Shown in pieces: positions 7,165 to 26,202 of a stretch of DNA of 64,000 nt (within the stretch, counting starts at the first letter, position 1; every line of letters begins with the position of its first letter). The notes under the pieces are model-generated. The model did not search any database, was not told where the DNA came from, and worked only from the letters and a program-made list of their open reading frames with translations. The DNA lies in contig CAVTCB010000007.1 in the NCBI GenBank assembly GCA_963733105.1, forward strand, positions 124,001-188,000. Reading direction: 5' to 3'. A program made the position numbers and the translations under genes. The stretch comes from JAFAYN01 sp963733105. GTDB lineage: Bacteria > Gemmatimonadota > Gemmatimonadetes > Longimicrobiales > Longimicrobiaceae.

Positions 7165-8631
7165 TCACCCGCCATACAGGTCTTCGAGCTTCCAGCAGAG
7201 GGCCGGATGGCCGCTGGCTTCGACGGCGGCTTCGAATCCGGGAGCGAATCCGCCGGCAGCGACGTAGAGAAGGAGCGCGTCCGAGTTCAGCGCCTCATGA
7301 GCCCAGCGCCGCCCCGCGTCCGCGGCGCGCCGCAGCATCTCCAGATGGTCCCGGTGGACCTTCGCTTCGATGGGGTGCCGGTCCCACTTGACCGCTCCGG
7401 TGAGCACTCCCCCTCCCGCGAGCGAGGCGACGATATCCACCTCCAGGGACCGGCGCGCGCGGTCCACGCCCTCCCACCGGCCCCATTCCCGGACCATGGG
7501 AAGCCCGAGCGTAGCCTGGCGCCGGTCGTATGCCTGGACTGCGATCCGTTCGAACTCCAGCCCCATGTAGGCGTCCAGGTGCGGAGCGACCTGCGACTCC
7601 CAGACCTGCCCGGCGGGGTAGCGCTCCAGCACCGAGGTGTTCGGCTCCACGAAGCGCTGGTGGAAGCGGAAGGCCGGGTCCGCGATCCCGTACCGGACCG
7701 CCGCGTTGGGTTTGGCGTCGATGTTCCGCCGGGTCTCCAGGTAGCCCAGCTCGATCAGGCGGGCCAGCTTGTCTCGCAGCGCCGCGTCGGCGGGGAGCCC
7801 GGCACGCTGAGCGATCTCGTTCCGCTCGGTGCAGCCGCTTGCAACCGCCCGGAGTATGGCCCGGTACTTGGACACGTCCCGGAGCCCGTCCTCCTGGTCC
7901 AGCGCGGTCTCAACGAGCAGGCGCACCTCCCCGCTCTGTGAGAGGAGGAGGCGCGTCGCGTTCTCGGCCAGGTCATGCGTCGGATCGACCGCGGAGAGAT
8001 AACGGGGCGTCCCTCCGAATACACCGTACGTGAGCGCGCGCTCCCGAAGGTTGGCGAACGGCGCCAGCTCCGCCGCATACCAGTAGTCGAACGGCTGGAG
8101 GCGCCCCTGCCAGGCGAAGCGGCCGTACAGGGGACCGCCTCCGGTCGCCAGGGCCTCCATGGTTCCCACGGCCGACCCGGAGAGGACCAATAGGAAGGGC
8201 CGGGCGGGCCGCCTCCGCTCCCACGCCGCGTTCAGCTCCGACGCAACCGACGCGACCCCCGCCTCGTTGTCGGCGAGGTACTGGAACTCGTCGAGCACGA
8301 TCACCAGCGGCTCCGGGGCCCGGAGGTCCAGGAGGAGGTTGAAGACCGAGCGCCAGGTGGGATAGTCCCCGGGGCGCAGGTCCTCTCCGGCCCAGGAGGC
8401 GAGGTCGGAGATGAGCTGGCGCCGGTTGACCTCGGGAGTGGTTCGCGCCGCCGTGAACAGGAACATCGGCTCCGCACCCCACGCGTGCGTGAGGAGGTAC
8501 GTCTTGCCGATCCGGCGCCGCCCGGTGAGCAGGGCGAGCCGCGGCTGACCGGAAGCAAGGAGCTGCCGCAGTTCGTGGCGCTCCCGCTCCCGGTCGACGA
8601 GGACGGCGTGAGCGACAGGGTCGACATTCAT
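7165..8631 (-). CDS. Archaeal-type P-loop ATPase with C-terminal DUF234/nuclease-like domain
   Basis: The 488-residue protein has a Walker A LLTGRRRIGKTYLL (about residues 34-47), a Walker B-like LVIVLDEFQYLAD (about 110-122) and sensor-like LVLSGSAVG, the pattern of the archaeal ATPase (AAA+/STAND-related) family. A winged-helix segment follows (ERNEIAQRAGLPADAALRDKLARLIELGYL), then a C-terminal domain with EVDIVASLAGGGVLTGAVKWDRHPIEAKVH, compatible with the PD-(D/E)XK-like DUF234 region (E-V-D plus V-K-W). Function is unknown; such proteins are often mobile and may be toxin- or nuclease-like. The start MNVDPVAH at 8631 was preferred over 8655, which would lie inside a tandem palindrome. Confidence 0.8.
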   Translation of the reverse strand: MNVDPVAHAVLVDRERERHELRQLLASGQPRLALLTGRRRIGKTYLLTHAWGAEPMFLFTAARTTPEVNRRQLISDLASWAGEDLRPGDYPTWRSVFNLLLDLRAPEPLVIVLDEFQYLADNEAGVASVASELNAAWERRRPARPFLLVLSGSAVGTMEALATGGGPLYGRFAWQGRLQPFDYWYAAELAPFANLRERALTYGVFGGTPRYLSAVDPTHDLAENATRLLLSQSGEVRLLVETALDQEDGLRDVSKYRAILRAVASGCTERNEIAQRAGLPADAALRDKLARLIELGYLETRRNIDAKPNAAVRYGIADPAFRFHQRFVEPNTSVLERYPAGQVWESQVAPHLDAYMGLEFERIAVQAYDRRQATLGLPMVREWGRWEGVDRARRSLEVDIVASLAGGGVLTGAVKWDRHPIEAKVHRDHLEMLRRAADAGRRWAHEALNSDALLLYVAAGGFAPGFEAAVEASGHPALCWKLEDLYGG

Positions 8632-8634
8632 ACC

Positions 8635-8666
8635 TGCAATCGTAATTGCATGCAATCACGATTGCA
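8635..8666. promoter_or_regulatory. Two abutting 16-bp dyads (TGCAAT-N4-ATTGCA) just upstream of the ATPase start
   Basis: Two consecutive copies of TGCAAT-N4-ATTGCA (N4 = CGTA, then CACG) fill 8635-8650 and 8651-8666, touching each other and ending 3 nt before the ATPase ATG. Only 22 bp separate the block from the NRPS stop codon. The array would cover the ribosome binding site or promoter of the ATPase gene, as an autoregulatory operator would. Confidence 0.6.
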
Positions 8667-8688
8667 AGCACATACGCGCGCAGGGACC

Positions 8689-19834
<11,146 letters not shown>

Positions 19835-20191
19835 CGCGGGTCGCTTCCGTTGTGCACGGGCCGATCAACCCCTGCGGGGTGCCGGTTTGTGTCCGATTAG
19901 GGGTGACGCCGGGGGGAGGGGAGAGCCGGCGCACGAGCGATCAGGGACAGACTTCGCCCGGACCTTCGATGGCGGGAAATAAGTTATCCCGGGTAACCCG
20001 ATTTCGGAACCCTGTCGTGGGGAGAGCGTGGGAAGACCGTGCGGTCGGGATGACCGCCCGGCCCGGCTTGATACCGGTAGTGCTCCGGTTTTACGCCTCC
20101 TCCGAGAACCGCGCGCCCCGGTGCGGGTACAGGATGCCGCGCGGTGGAGGCGTCTGCTTCCGCCGCGCTCGTTTCCGACTCTCCGGTACCG
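19835..20191. other. 357-bp divergent intergenic region (NRPS promoter side / UbiB gene)
   Basis: No gene is supported here. It must hold the NRPS promoter (minus) and the UbiB promoter (plus). A near-palindrome GTTATCCCGGGTAAC lies at about 19984-19998, and a G-rich tract (GCCGGGGGGAGGGGAGAG) at about 19910-19927. I see no convincing -35/-10 pair. Confidence 0.5.
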
Positions 20192-21667
20192 ATGCGCACT
20201 CTCTTCCTGCTGATCCGGCTCCTCCCGTTCGCGCTCTCCTTCGCGCGCGACCGGCGGCACCTGCTGTTCCGGGGGGCTCCCGCGCGCCGCACCCCTGCCT
20301 TCCACGAGCGCCGTGCGCGGCGCCTGGCGCGCACCATCCCGGCGCTGGGGCCCACCTTCGTCAAGATCGGCCAGGTGTTCTCGGCGCGGCCGGACGTGGT
20401 GCCGGAGCCCTACCTGGGCGCGCTCAGCACGCTGACCGACCGCGTTCCCTGCGTCCCCTTCCCGCAGATCGAGCGCGAGCTGGTGGCGGCGTACGGCGCG
20501 CCGGTGGACGAGGTGTTCGAGCGCTTCGAGCGGGAGCCGCTGGCGGCGGGGTCGCTCGGGCAGGTCTACCGCGCCCGCTACCGGGGGGAGGACGTGGTGG
20601 TGAAGGTGCTCCGCCCCGGCGTGGAGGCGGTCGTGGAGCACGACACGCGCTTCGTCCGCCGCGTGCTCGGGTGGGTGGAGCGGTTCTGGACCCATCCCCA
20701 GGTCCGCGGCCTGCACGTGGCGCTGGACGAGTTCGAGCGCCGCATCGCCGACGAGATGGACTTCCGCAAGGAGGCCGCCTACGCCCGCGCCATCGGCGAG
20801 CGCTTCACGCGCAACCCGCGCGTGGTCGTCCCCCGCGTGATCGACGGCATGGCGCACCGGCGCGCGCTGGTGCTGGAGTTCGTGGAGGGAACGCGGGTGG
20901 ACCGGATCGAGCCGCTGGTGGCGGCCGGCGCGCTCGACCCGGAGCGGGTGGTGGACGCGGTGGTGGAGGCCTACATCCAGATGATGCTGGTGGACGGCCT
21001 CTTCCACGCCGATCCGCACCCCGGGAACCTGCTGGTGCGCCCCGACGGCGCGCTGGTGCTCCTGGACTTCGGGATGGTGATCGAGGTCGATCCCGTGGCG
21101 CGCCACCACCTGGTCCACACCGCTCTCGCCGCCGTGCGCGGCGACGCGGACCGCGTGGTCCAGGGCTTCTTCGACCTGGGGCTCGTGGCGCCGGAGACGG
21201 ACCGGGCGACCATCCGCCGCCTGGTGGGGCTGATCCTGGAGATGACGGAGCGCGGCGCCGAGCTGGGCGAGATGCAGCGCGCCCTGGCGGACGAGGTGAT
21301 GCGCCTGCTCTACGACTGGCCCGTCGTGCTCACCGGCGAGATGACGTACTTCGGGCGCGCGGTGGCGCTCATCGAGGGGCTGGGCGCGCGCCACGTCCCC
21401 GACTTCAACCCCGTGCGCTACGTGCGCCCCCTGCTGATGAAGCACCGGGCCGCGGTGCTCCGCGCGCTGGGACCCGCGGACGGCGAGGGACAGGACCTGG
21501 CGTTCGCGCTGGGGCTGCTGGCCCGCGACGTCACCCGCGTGGTGGGGAACGCGTCGCGCGAGCTGCTGGGCGTGCTCGCCACCCGCATCCCCTCGCTCTT
21601 CGGCGCGGTGCGCCGCCCGGCTGTAGCGGAGCCCGTCCCGGTGTCGGCGCTCGCGCCGGGGGAGTAG
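20192..21667 (+). CDS. UbiB/ABC1 (AarF) family atypical kinase
   Basis: The 491-residue protein carries the diagnostic ABC1 motifs in order: KIGQVFSARPD (the KxGQ motif, about residues 58-68), AAGSLGQVYRA (the Ala-rich loop replacing a Gly-rich loop), VVKVLRPGVE with the ATP-site Lys, FHADPHPGNLL (catalytic loop) and LLDFGMV (DFG). UbiB-type proteins are ATPases linked to quinone biosynthesis or lipid transport at the membrane. Residues after 440 are hydrophobic and may bind membrane. ATG 20192 was preferred because homology begins near MRTLFLLIRLLP. No quinone genes are adjacent. Only 3 nt separate its stop from the next, decayed gene. Confidence 0.9.
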   Translation: MRTLFLLIRLLPFALSFARDRRHLLFRGAPARRTPAFHERRARRLARTIPALGPTFVKIGQVFSARPDVVPEPYLGALSTLTDRVPCVPFPQIERELVAAYGAPVDEVFERFEREPLAAGSLGQVYRARYRGEDVVVKVLRPGVEAVVEHDTRFVRRVLGWVERFWTHPQVRGLHVALDEFERRIADEMDFRKEAAYARAIGERFTRNPRVVVPRVIDGMAHRRALVLEFVEGTRVDRIEPLVAAGALDPERVVDAVVEAYIQMMLVDGLFHADPHPGNLLVRPDGALVLLDFGMVIEVDPVARHHLVHTALAAVRGDADRVVQGFFDLGLVAPETDRATIRRLVGLILEMTERGAELGEMQRALADEVMRLLYDWPVVLTGEMTYFGRAVALIEGLGARHVPDFNPVRYVRPLLMKHRAAVLRALGPADGEGQDLAFALGLLARDVTRVVGNASRELLGVLATRIPSLFGAVRRPAVAEPVPVSALAPGE

Positions 21668-21670
21668 AGC

Positions 21671-22218
21671 TTGGACCCGGCCATCCGCGCCGGTCTCGAC
21701 GACCTCCGCTCCCGCGACAGGGGGCGTCAGGACGCGGCGTTCACCCGTCTCACCGCGGCGACCGCGACGCCCGTCGACTGGGCGTACGACGCGTGGGACG
21801 AGCTGGTGGAGCTGCTCGGCACCGGCGACAACCGCCAGCGGGCCATCGCGTCCCAGGTCCTCTGCAACCTGGCCCGGAGCGACCCCGAGGAGCGGATGCT
21901 GCGCGACTTCGACGCGCTCCTGGCGGTCACGCGGGACGAGCGGTTCGTCACGGCGCGGCACTGCATGCAGTCGCTCTGAAAGGTGGGCGCCGCGGGCGAC
22001 AAGCAGCGGCGGGTGCTGGTCGCGGGCCTGGAGCGGCGGTTCGCCGAGTGCGCCGCGGAAAAGAACTGCACCCTGATCCGCTACGACGTCGTCGAAGCGC
22101 TCCGCAGGCTGTACGAGCGACGCCGGACGAGTCCGTGCGGGAAAAGGCGCTGGAGCTGATCGGGAGCGATGAGGACCTCAGGTACCGCAGGAAGTACGCG
22201 ACCCTCTGGAAGAAGTGA
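21671..22218 (+). pseudogene. Decayed HEAT-repeat-like protein: one nonsense codon and one frameshift
   Basis: From TTG 21671 (GGGGAG 7 nt upstream) the frame gives a helical-repeat protein with RQRAIASQVLCNLARSDPEERM and CMQSL, then TGA at 21977-21979 exactly where CMQSLWKVG would be expected (TGG to TGA). Reading resumes in frame as KVGAAGDKQRRVLVAGLERRF and CTLIRYDVVEALRRLYE, then a one-base loss near 22118 shifts to the frame encoding TPDESVREKALELIGSDEDL and RRKYATLWKK. The repaired protein would be about 181 residues. The family is of unknown function. Two independent lesions make true decay more plausible here than at the single-indel genes. Confidence 0.75.
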
Positions 22219-22233
22219 GGAGCCGGGCGGCGG

Positions 22234-22926
22234 CTACCGCGCGAAGAACAGCCAGTCCGTCGTTTCCTCGTCGACCAGGTCGTTGAAGAAGGTCACGGGC
22301 TCGATCCGCACTTCCGGGAAGACCTTCCGCAGCGCCCGTGCGAACGGCGAGCTCTCGGCGTAGGACCACACCCCCAGGATGCCGCCGGGAGCCAGGTGCC
22401 GGCGCGCCCGTTCCAGCCCCTCCTCCGTGTAGAAGGCTCCGTTGGCGTCGCCGAGCGGGTCGTCCGGAGCGTGGTCCACGTCGATCAGGATCACGTCGAA
22501 CCGTTCCGACGGCGGCGCGGCGAGCCGGGCATAGACGTCCCCCGGGACCGTCGCGAAGCGGGGGTCCGCCTTCAGCTCGGCGGAGAGCGGCACCAGGCCG
22601 CGCTCGAGCCAGTCGATCACCTGGGGGAGAAACTCCACCACCTCCACGCCGGCGACCCGCGGCGACCCGAGCGCCGCCTGCGCGGTGTACCCCAGCCCGA
22701 GCCCTCCTACGAGCACCCTCAGCTCCGCCCCCTCGTGCATCTCCAGGGCGAAGGTGGAAAGCGCCCGCTCCGACGCCGTGTTGTAGCTGCTCATGAGGAA
22801 GGCGTGGTTCAGCGTGACTTCCGTCACCACGGTTCCGGGCGCCGACAGCAGCTCGCGGCGGCGCAGGCAGAGCGGCCCCAGCGGCGTGTCCTCGTAGGCG
22901 AGGATCTCGAGGTTCGACGGCGTCAT
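22234..22926 (-). CDS. Spermidine-synthase-like Rossmann protein
   Basis: The 230-residue protein has an N-terminal beta-rich segment (EDTPLGPLCLRRREL), then a class I SAM/dcSAM Rossmann core: LRVLVGGLGLGYTA (motif I, about residues 74-87), GVEVVEFLPQVIDWLE and FDVILIDVDHAPDDPL, the layout of the spermidine synthase family. The substrate-contacting D near GGxDG of true SpeE is replaced, so a genuine aminopropyltransferase is uncertain; many relatives are methyltransferase-like proteins of unknown role. Start MTPSN at 22926 is preceded by 246 bp shared with a divergent lipoprotein gene. Confidence 0.75.
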   Translation of the reverse strand: MTPSNLEILAYEDTPLGPLCLRRRELLSAPGTVVTEVTLNHAFLMSSYNTASERALSTFALEMHEGAELRVLVGGLGLGYTAQAALGSPRVAGVEVVEFLPQVIDWLERGLVPLSAELKADPRFATVPGDVYARLAAPPSERFDVILIDVDHAPDDPLGDANGAFYTEEGLERARRHLAPGGILGVWSYAESSPFARALRKVFPEVRIEPVTFFNDLVDEETTDWLFFAR

Positions 22927-23172
22927 CGCTGGCTCGGGTCGTGTGGTGGAGGGCGGACGGGCCAGCTCAGCATCCGTCCCCTGGAGAGGACGATCCGAGC
23001 GCCGCGCATGCAGGTGCATCCACAGGCAAATCTCTGTCCCGGAAGTATTTGTCAGGCCCCTCGGGTCCGGGAACCCACCTTGCTCCACGCCGTGCCGGCT
23101 GAACGAGCTGCAGCACCCCAGCTTCGCAGACGTAGCTCACCGACACCGCGACCCGGTCGCGAGGAGACCCCG

Positions 23173-24111
23173 ATGATCCGGACGGACAGGAAGAGTGCAG
23201 GCGAGTGGAGGACCAGGGCAACGAGCAGGTTCGGAAGGGGCGTGGCGATCGGCGCGGCGGTGCTCCTGGCGGGGGCGTGCGCGACGACCGGTGCGACGCT
23301 GAACAGCGGGGTCGGCGACACCCTGATGGAGCACCCGCCGTACTCGGCCGGACACGACGAGCCGGGCGGCTCCGGGAGGATCGGCCACGTCCCCATCGCC
23401 TACCAGCGCGGCGGCTCGCAGGAGCCGCTCTTCGACCCCGAGGACGGACGGGGGACGCCGGTGGCGGGCCTCCTGGAGGAGATGAACGCCTACCTGGACT
23501 CGCTCGGAGCGTCGGTGCGCCTCGCCGTGCCCGACCCGGAGCCGGGCTTCCGGCCGGACGTGTACTTCGGGTGCGAGCAGGACCCGCACGGCGAGTGCCT
23601 CCCCGAGGGCCGGGACGTCCCGGTGCAGGGAAGGCCGTGGATGAAGCTGGCGGTCGGACGGCCTTCGGGGGCGTGGGTGGCCCCGGTGCGGAGGGAGCTG
23701 GACGAGGCCGGCGCCGCGGGCACGCTGGTCATCACGCTGGAGGTGGGGCAGTACTGGACCCGGCAGAGGAACCTGCTCGGCCAGAAGGAGATCCGGCTGG
23801 GGACCGACTACGACGTGCCCGTGCCGTGGCTCACGGCGCTGAACCAGCCCGTGAGCGTGCTCCAGCTCACCGGCGCGCTGGTGGACCGGGACGGGCGCGC
23901 GGTGCGCATCGGGGCCGAGGGGCTCCTCCCGCGGCGCACCAACCTGCTGCTCAGCTCGGTGGGCGCGCAGGCGCTGATCCGGGACGAGGACGTGGAGAGC
24001 CTGCGCACCCGGCGGCGCGACGACCTCCCCGGCCGGCCGCTCGTCTGGCAGGTGGCGCTCCGCAACCTGGTCGCGGAGCTCACGCACGACCGGCGGCTGG
24101 CGGTTCGCTGA
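23173..24111 (+). CDS. Predicted lipoprotein of unknown function
   Basis: The 312-residue protein has a basic N-terminus, a hydrophobic stretch and a lipobox (VLLAGAC, Cys about residue 36), predicting an exported, lipid-anchored protein. The mature part is rich in beta-prone segments (GTLVITLEVGQYWTRQRN, PVSVLQLTGALVDRDGRAVRIG) and contains two Cys in YFGCEQDPHGEC. I do not recognise the family. ATG 23173 has GAGGAG 6 nt upstream. It is transcribed away from the spermidine-synthase-like gene and ends at a strong terminator. Confidence 0.75.
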   Translation: MIRTDRKSAGEWRTRATSRFGRGVAIGAAVLLAGACATTGATLNSGVGDTLMEHPPYSAGHDEPGGSGRIGHVPIAYQRGGSQEPLFDPEDGRGTPVAGLLEEMNAYLDSLGASVRLAVPDPEPGFRPDVYFGCEQDPHGECLPEGRDVPVQGRPWMKLAVGRPSGAWVAPVRRELDEAGAAGTLVITLEVGQYWTRQRNLLGQKEIRLGTDYDVPVPWLTALNQPVSVLQLTGALVDRDGRAVRIGAEGLLPRRTNLLLSSVGAQALIRDEDVESLRTRRRDDLPGRPLVWQVALRNLVAELTHDRRLAVR

Positions 24112-24132
24112 GCCGGGGAGCTGCGGCGGGGA

Positions 24133-24169
24133 AACGGGACCGGCGGCCGGATCGGCCGCCGGTCCCGTT
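24133..24169 (+). terminator. Strong terminator hairpin after the lipoprotein gene
   Basis: A near-perfect 16-bp stem, with arms AACGGGACCGGCGGCC and GGCCGCCGGTCCCGTT around a 5-nt loop, lies 21 nt after the stop codon and is followed by CTGCGTGG. Stem strength and position support termination even though the U-tract is short. Confidence 0.75.
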
Positions 24170-24256
24170 CTGCGTGGTGACACTTGCGCCGCGCTCCCCT
24201 TCCGCCCGAGCTTGAGGCGTCAGGCGCGCTGATTCCTCTCCTCCATGGAGTGCCTC

Positions 24257-24775
24257 ATGCTCGATGCCCGATCCGTCACGTGCGGCGCCGCCCTCGCCCT
24301 TCTCGCCGCATGCAGCACCCCCGCTCCGCGCTCCGCGCCCGAACAGAGCCGCTCGAGCGCGGCCGCGCCTCTCACGCTCGCCGACGTTCGGTGGGTGCTC
24401 GGCACCTGGCGGGGCACCGGAGGAGGAGGGAATCCCTTCTTCGAGGAGTACCGGGTGCGGGACGACTCGACGTTCTCCATCACCTACTTCACGGACTCCA
24501 CGCGCACGGCCACCCAGCGCGTCACCGGCACGGTCGAGGAGCGCGCGGGGCGCATCTACCACACGTACGGACGGTCCCGCTGGGTCGTGGCGGAGGGCAC
24601 GCCGACCTCGCTCCTCTTCCACCCCGTGGAGCAGGCCGACAACCGCTTCCGCTGGAGCTACGTGTCGCCCACGCAGTGGACCGCGACGCTGATGAACCCC
24701 GACAGCACCGGCCGCGAGGTCACGCACACCTACACCCTCGATCGGCTTGATGCTGGAAGTTCCTCTCGTCCGTGA
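24257..24775 (+). CDS. Predicted lipoprotein, DUF6265-like
   Basis: The 172-residue protein begins with a short signal and lipobox (ALALLAACSTPAP), then a lipocalin-like or DUF6265-like beta-barrel region (WVLGTWRGTGGGGNPFFEEYR, RIYHTYGRSRWVV, FRWSYVSPTQWTATLMNPD). The ATG at 24257 has GGAG 7 nt upstream, whereas ATG 24245 has none. The C-terminus ends LDRLDAGSSSRP right where the lower-GC island begins, so the natural end of the protein may have been replaced when the island inserted. That last point is inference. Confidence 0.65.
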   Translation: MLDARSVTCGAALALLAACSTPAPRSAPEQSRSSAAAPLTLADVRWVLGTWRGTGGGGNPFFEEYRVRDDSTFSITYFTDSTRTATQRVTGTVEERAGRIYHTYGRSRWVVAEGTPTSLLFHPVEQADNRFRWSYVSPTQWTATLMNPDSTGREVTHTYTLDRLDAGSSSRP

Positions 24776-24818
24776 CAATGCGCCAGGGGCGACTGAGAGC
24801 GATTTTGTGAGACAGGGA

Positions 24819-24855
24819 AACGAGACCAGCTAGCGGAGCAGCAGCTGGTCTCGTT
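24819..24855. terminator. Bidirectional hairpin at the left edge of the island
   Basis: Perfect 13-bp arms AACGAGACCAGCT / AGCTGGTCTCGTT flank an 11-nt loop. On the minus strand the stem is followed by TTTCCCTG. It lies 43 nt after the upstream lipoprotein stop and insulates it from the methyltransferase operon. The remainder of 24776-25083 holds no convincing gene. Confidence 0.6.
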
Positions 24856-24911
24856 GCGCAGCGGATTCCCGCCACACTCGTGCGGAGTGATCTCCGTCGC
24901 GCCGTTCCGAG

Positions 24912-24940
24912 TTGATGCGCCAGAGCCAATTACGTAGCTT
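24912..24940 (+). promoter_or_regulatory. Possible promoter of the methyltransferase operon
   Basis: TTGATG (24912-24917) and TAGCTT (24935-24940) are separated by exactly 17 bp and lie about 145 bp upstream of the methyltransferase ATG. The -10 match is weak. It is the best candidate in the 308-bp gap. Confidence 0.3.
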
Positions 24941-25083
24941 AGCACCGGAATTGTACGCCGAACCCTTGAAGAGGAAGGCCGCCATTCAAGTCTACCTCGT
25001 CAGGATGGGATGCGATACGACCAAGGACTTCACTTCTTCCGCCAGGTTCGCCCAATGTCTCCCTGCTCCCGACAGCAAGGCCG

Positions 25084-26202
25084 ATGCTGAAAGGGATTGA
25101 TTTCTTCTGCGGGGCCGGCGGAATGACACATGGCCTGTTACAGGCGGGGATCGATGTCCTTGCGGGAATCGACAACCATCTCCCTTGTATGTCGTCCTAT
25201 GAGAACTCCGCAAACAATAGGCGGCCGTGCGGCGATCCTCCCAAGTTCATCCATGCGGACGTCTCAACCGCAGGGGTGTCTGACCTCATTCGGGAACGCG
25301 GAGTCGAGCCGGGCAATGATGAGCTCGTCTTTGCCGGGTGCAGCCCGTGCCAATACTGGAGCAAGGTCAACACCTCACGAGACCGGTCAGCAAAGAGTAG
25401 GTTGCTCCTGACTTATTTCCAGGAGTTCGTCGATACGTTTCGTCCGGGGTACGTCGTCGTCGAGAACGTTCCCGGCCTCAACGCAAGGCGCTCGGAGTCG
25501 GGGCTCGTTGATTTCCTGTCGTTTCTCAAACAAGCCGGGTATGCGTACGACGAGCGGGTGGTCGCGGTCTTCCGCTATGGCGTTCCACAGAAGCGTTACC
25601 GCTACCTTCTTCTGGCAACCCGGCTTTCAGTATCGGAGGAGGAGCCCTCGATCACTCTGCCTGCACAGGATGAGTCAGAAGGGCGGTACCCGGAAGCCAT
25701 GAAGCTCAAGCACTTCATCGGGGCGGAGCAGGGATTCCCGCCTATCGCTGCCGGCCAGCGGGTCGATCAACCTTCTCTTCATTGGGCGGCGGCTCTCTCG
25801 AAGGACAACCTTCGCCGCATCCGGATGACCAGACACGACGGGGGAAGCCGGACAGGTTGGAAGGACGACCCGAAGCTTCAGATCGAAGCGTACCGAGGCA
25901 AGGACGAGATCTTCCGCGATGTTTACGGTCGTATGCGTTGGGAGGAGCCGGCGCCGACCATCACGACGCGGTTCAACAGCCTCTCCAACGGGCGGTTCGG
26001 GCATCCCGTCGAAGACCGGGCCATCTCGCTCCGGGAGGGGGCCATCCTCCAGACGTTCCCGCTCACCTACGTATTCCCCCACAGCTTACCCGAAGCCGCC
26101 CGCCAGATCGGCAACGCCGTCCCGCCCACACTGGCGCATCGCATCGGAGCGCAGATCATTCGCCACCACACTGACCTCTCCGCCCGCCATACGGATGGCT
26201 AA
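25084..26202 (+). CDS. DNA cytosine-C5 methyltransferase (Dcm family)
   Basis: The 372-residue protein shows the ordered m5C methyltransferase motifs: I (IDFFCGAGGMTHGLLQAG, residues 5-22), IV with catalytic Cys (FAGCSPCQYWSKV, the usual PPCQ replaced by SPCQ), VI (VVENVPGLN), VIII (VPQKRYRYLLLA) and X (ARQIGNAVPPTLA). The target recognition region lies between VIII and IX and is short. It transfers a methyl group from SAM to C5 of cytosine in a specific site, unknown here. It is the first gene of a compact operon; its last 8 nt overlap the next start. Codon use and GC are clearly lower than in flanking genes, a sign of transfer. Confidence 0.95.
   Translation: MLKGIDFFCGAGGMTHGLLQAGIDVLAGIDNHLPCMSSYENSANNRRPCGDPPKFIHADVSTAGVSDLIRERGVEPGNDELVFAGCSPCQYWSKVNTSRDRSAKSRLLLTYFQEFVDTFRPGYVVVENVPGLNARRSESGLVDFLSFLKQAGYAYDERVVAVFRYGVPQKRYRYLLLATRLSVSEEEPSITLPAQDESEGRYPEAMKLKHFIGAEQGFPPIAAGQRVDQPSLHWAAALSKDNLRRIRMTRHDGGSRTGWKDDPKLQIEAYRGKDEIFRDVYGRMRWEEPAPTITTRFNSLSNGRFGHPVEDRAISLREGAILQTFPLTYVFPHSLPEAARQIGNAVPPTLAHRIGAQIIRHHTDLSARHTDG

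Noticed and set aside
24912..25100. 62-codon open frame upstream of and overlapping the methyltransferase start
   Set aside because: No family, HTH or clear ribosome binding site; a control protein is possible but unsupported.
25919..26194. N-terminal extension of the GHKL/kinase gene
   Set aside because: It is Arg/Ser/Pro-rich out-of-frame translation of the methyltransferase; the GHKL domain begins right after ATG 26195.
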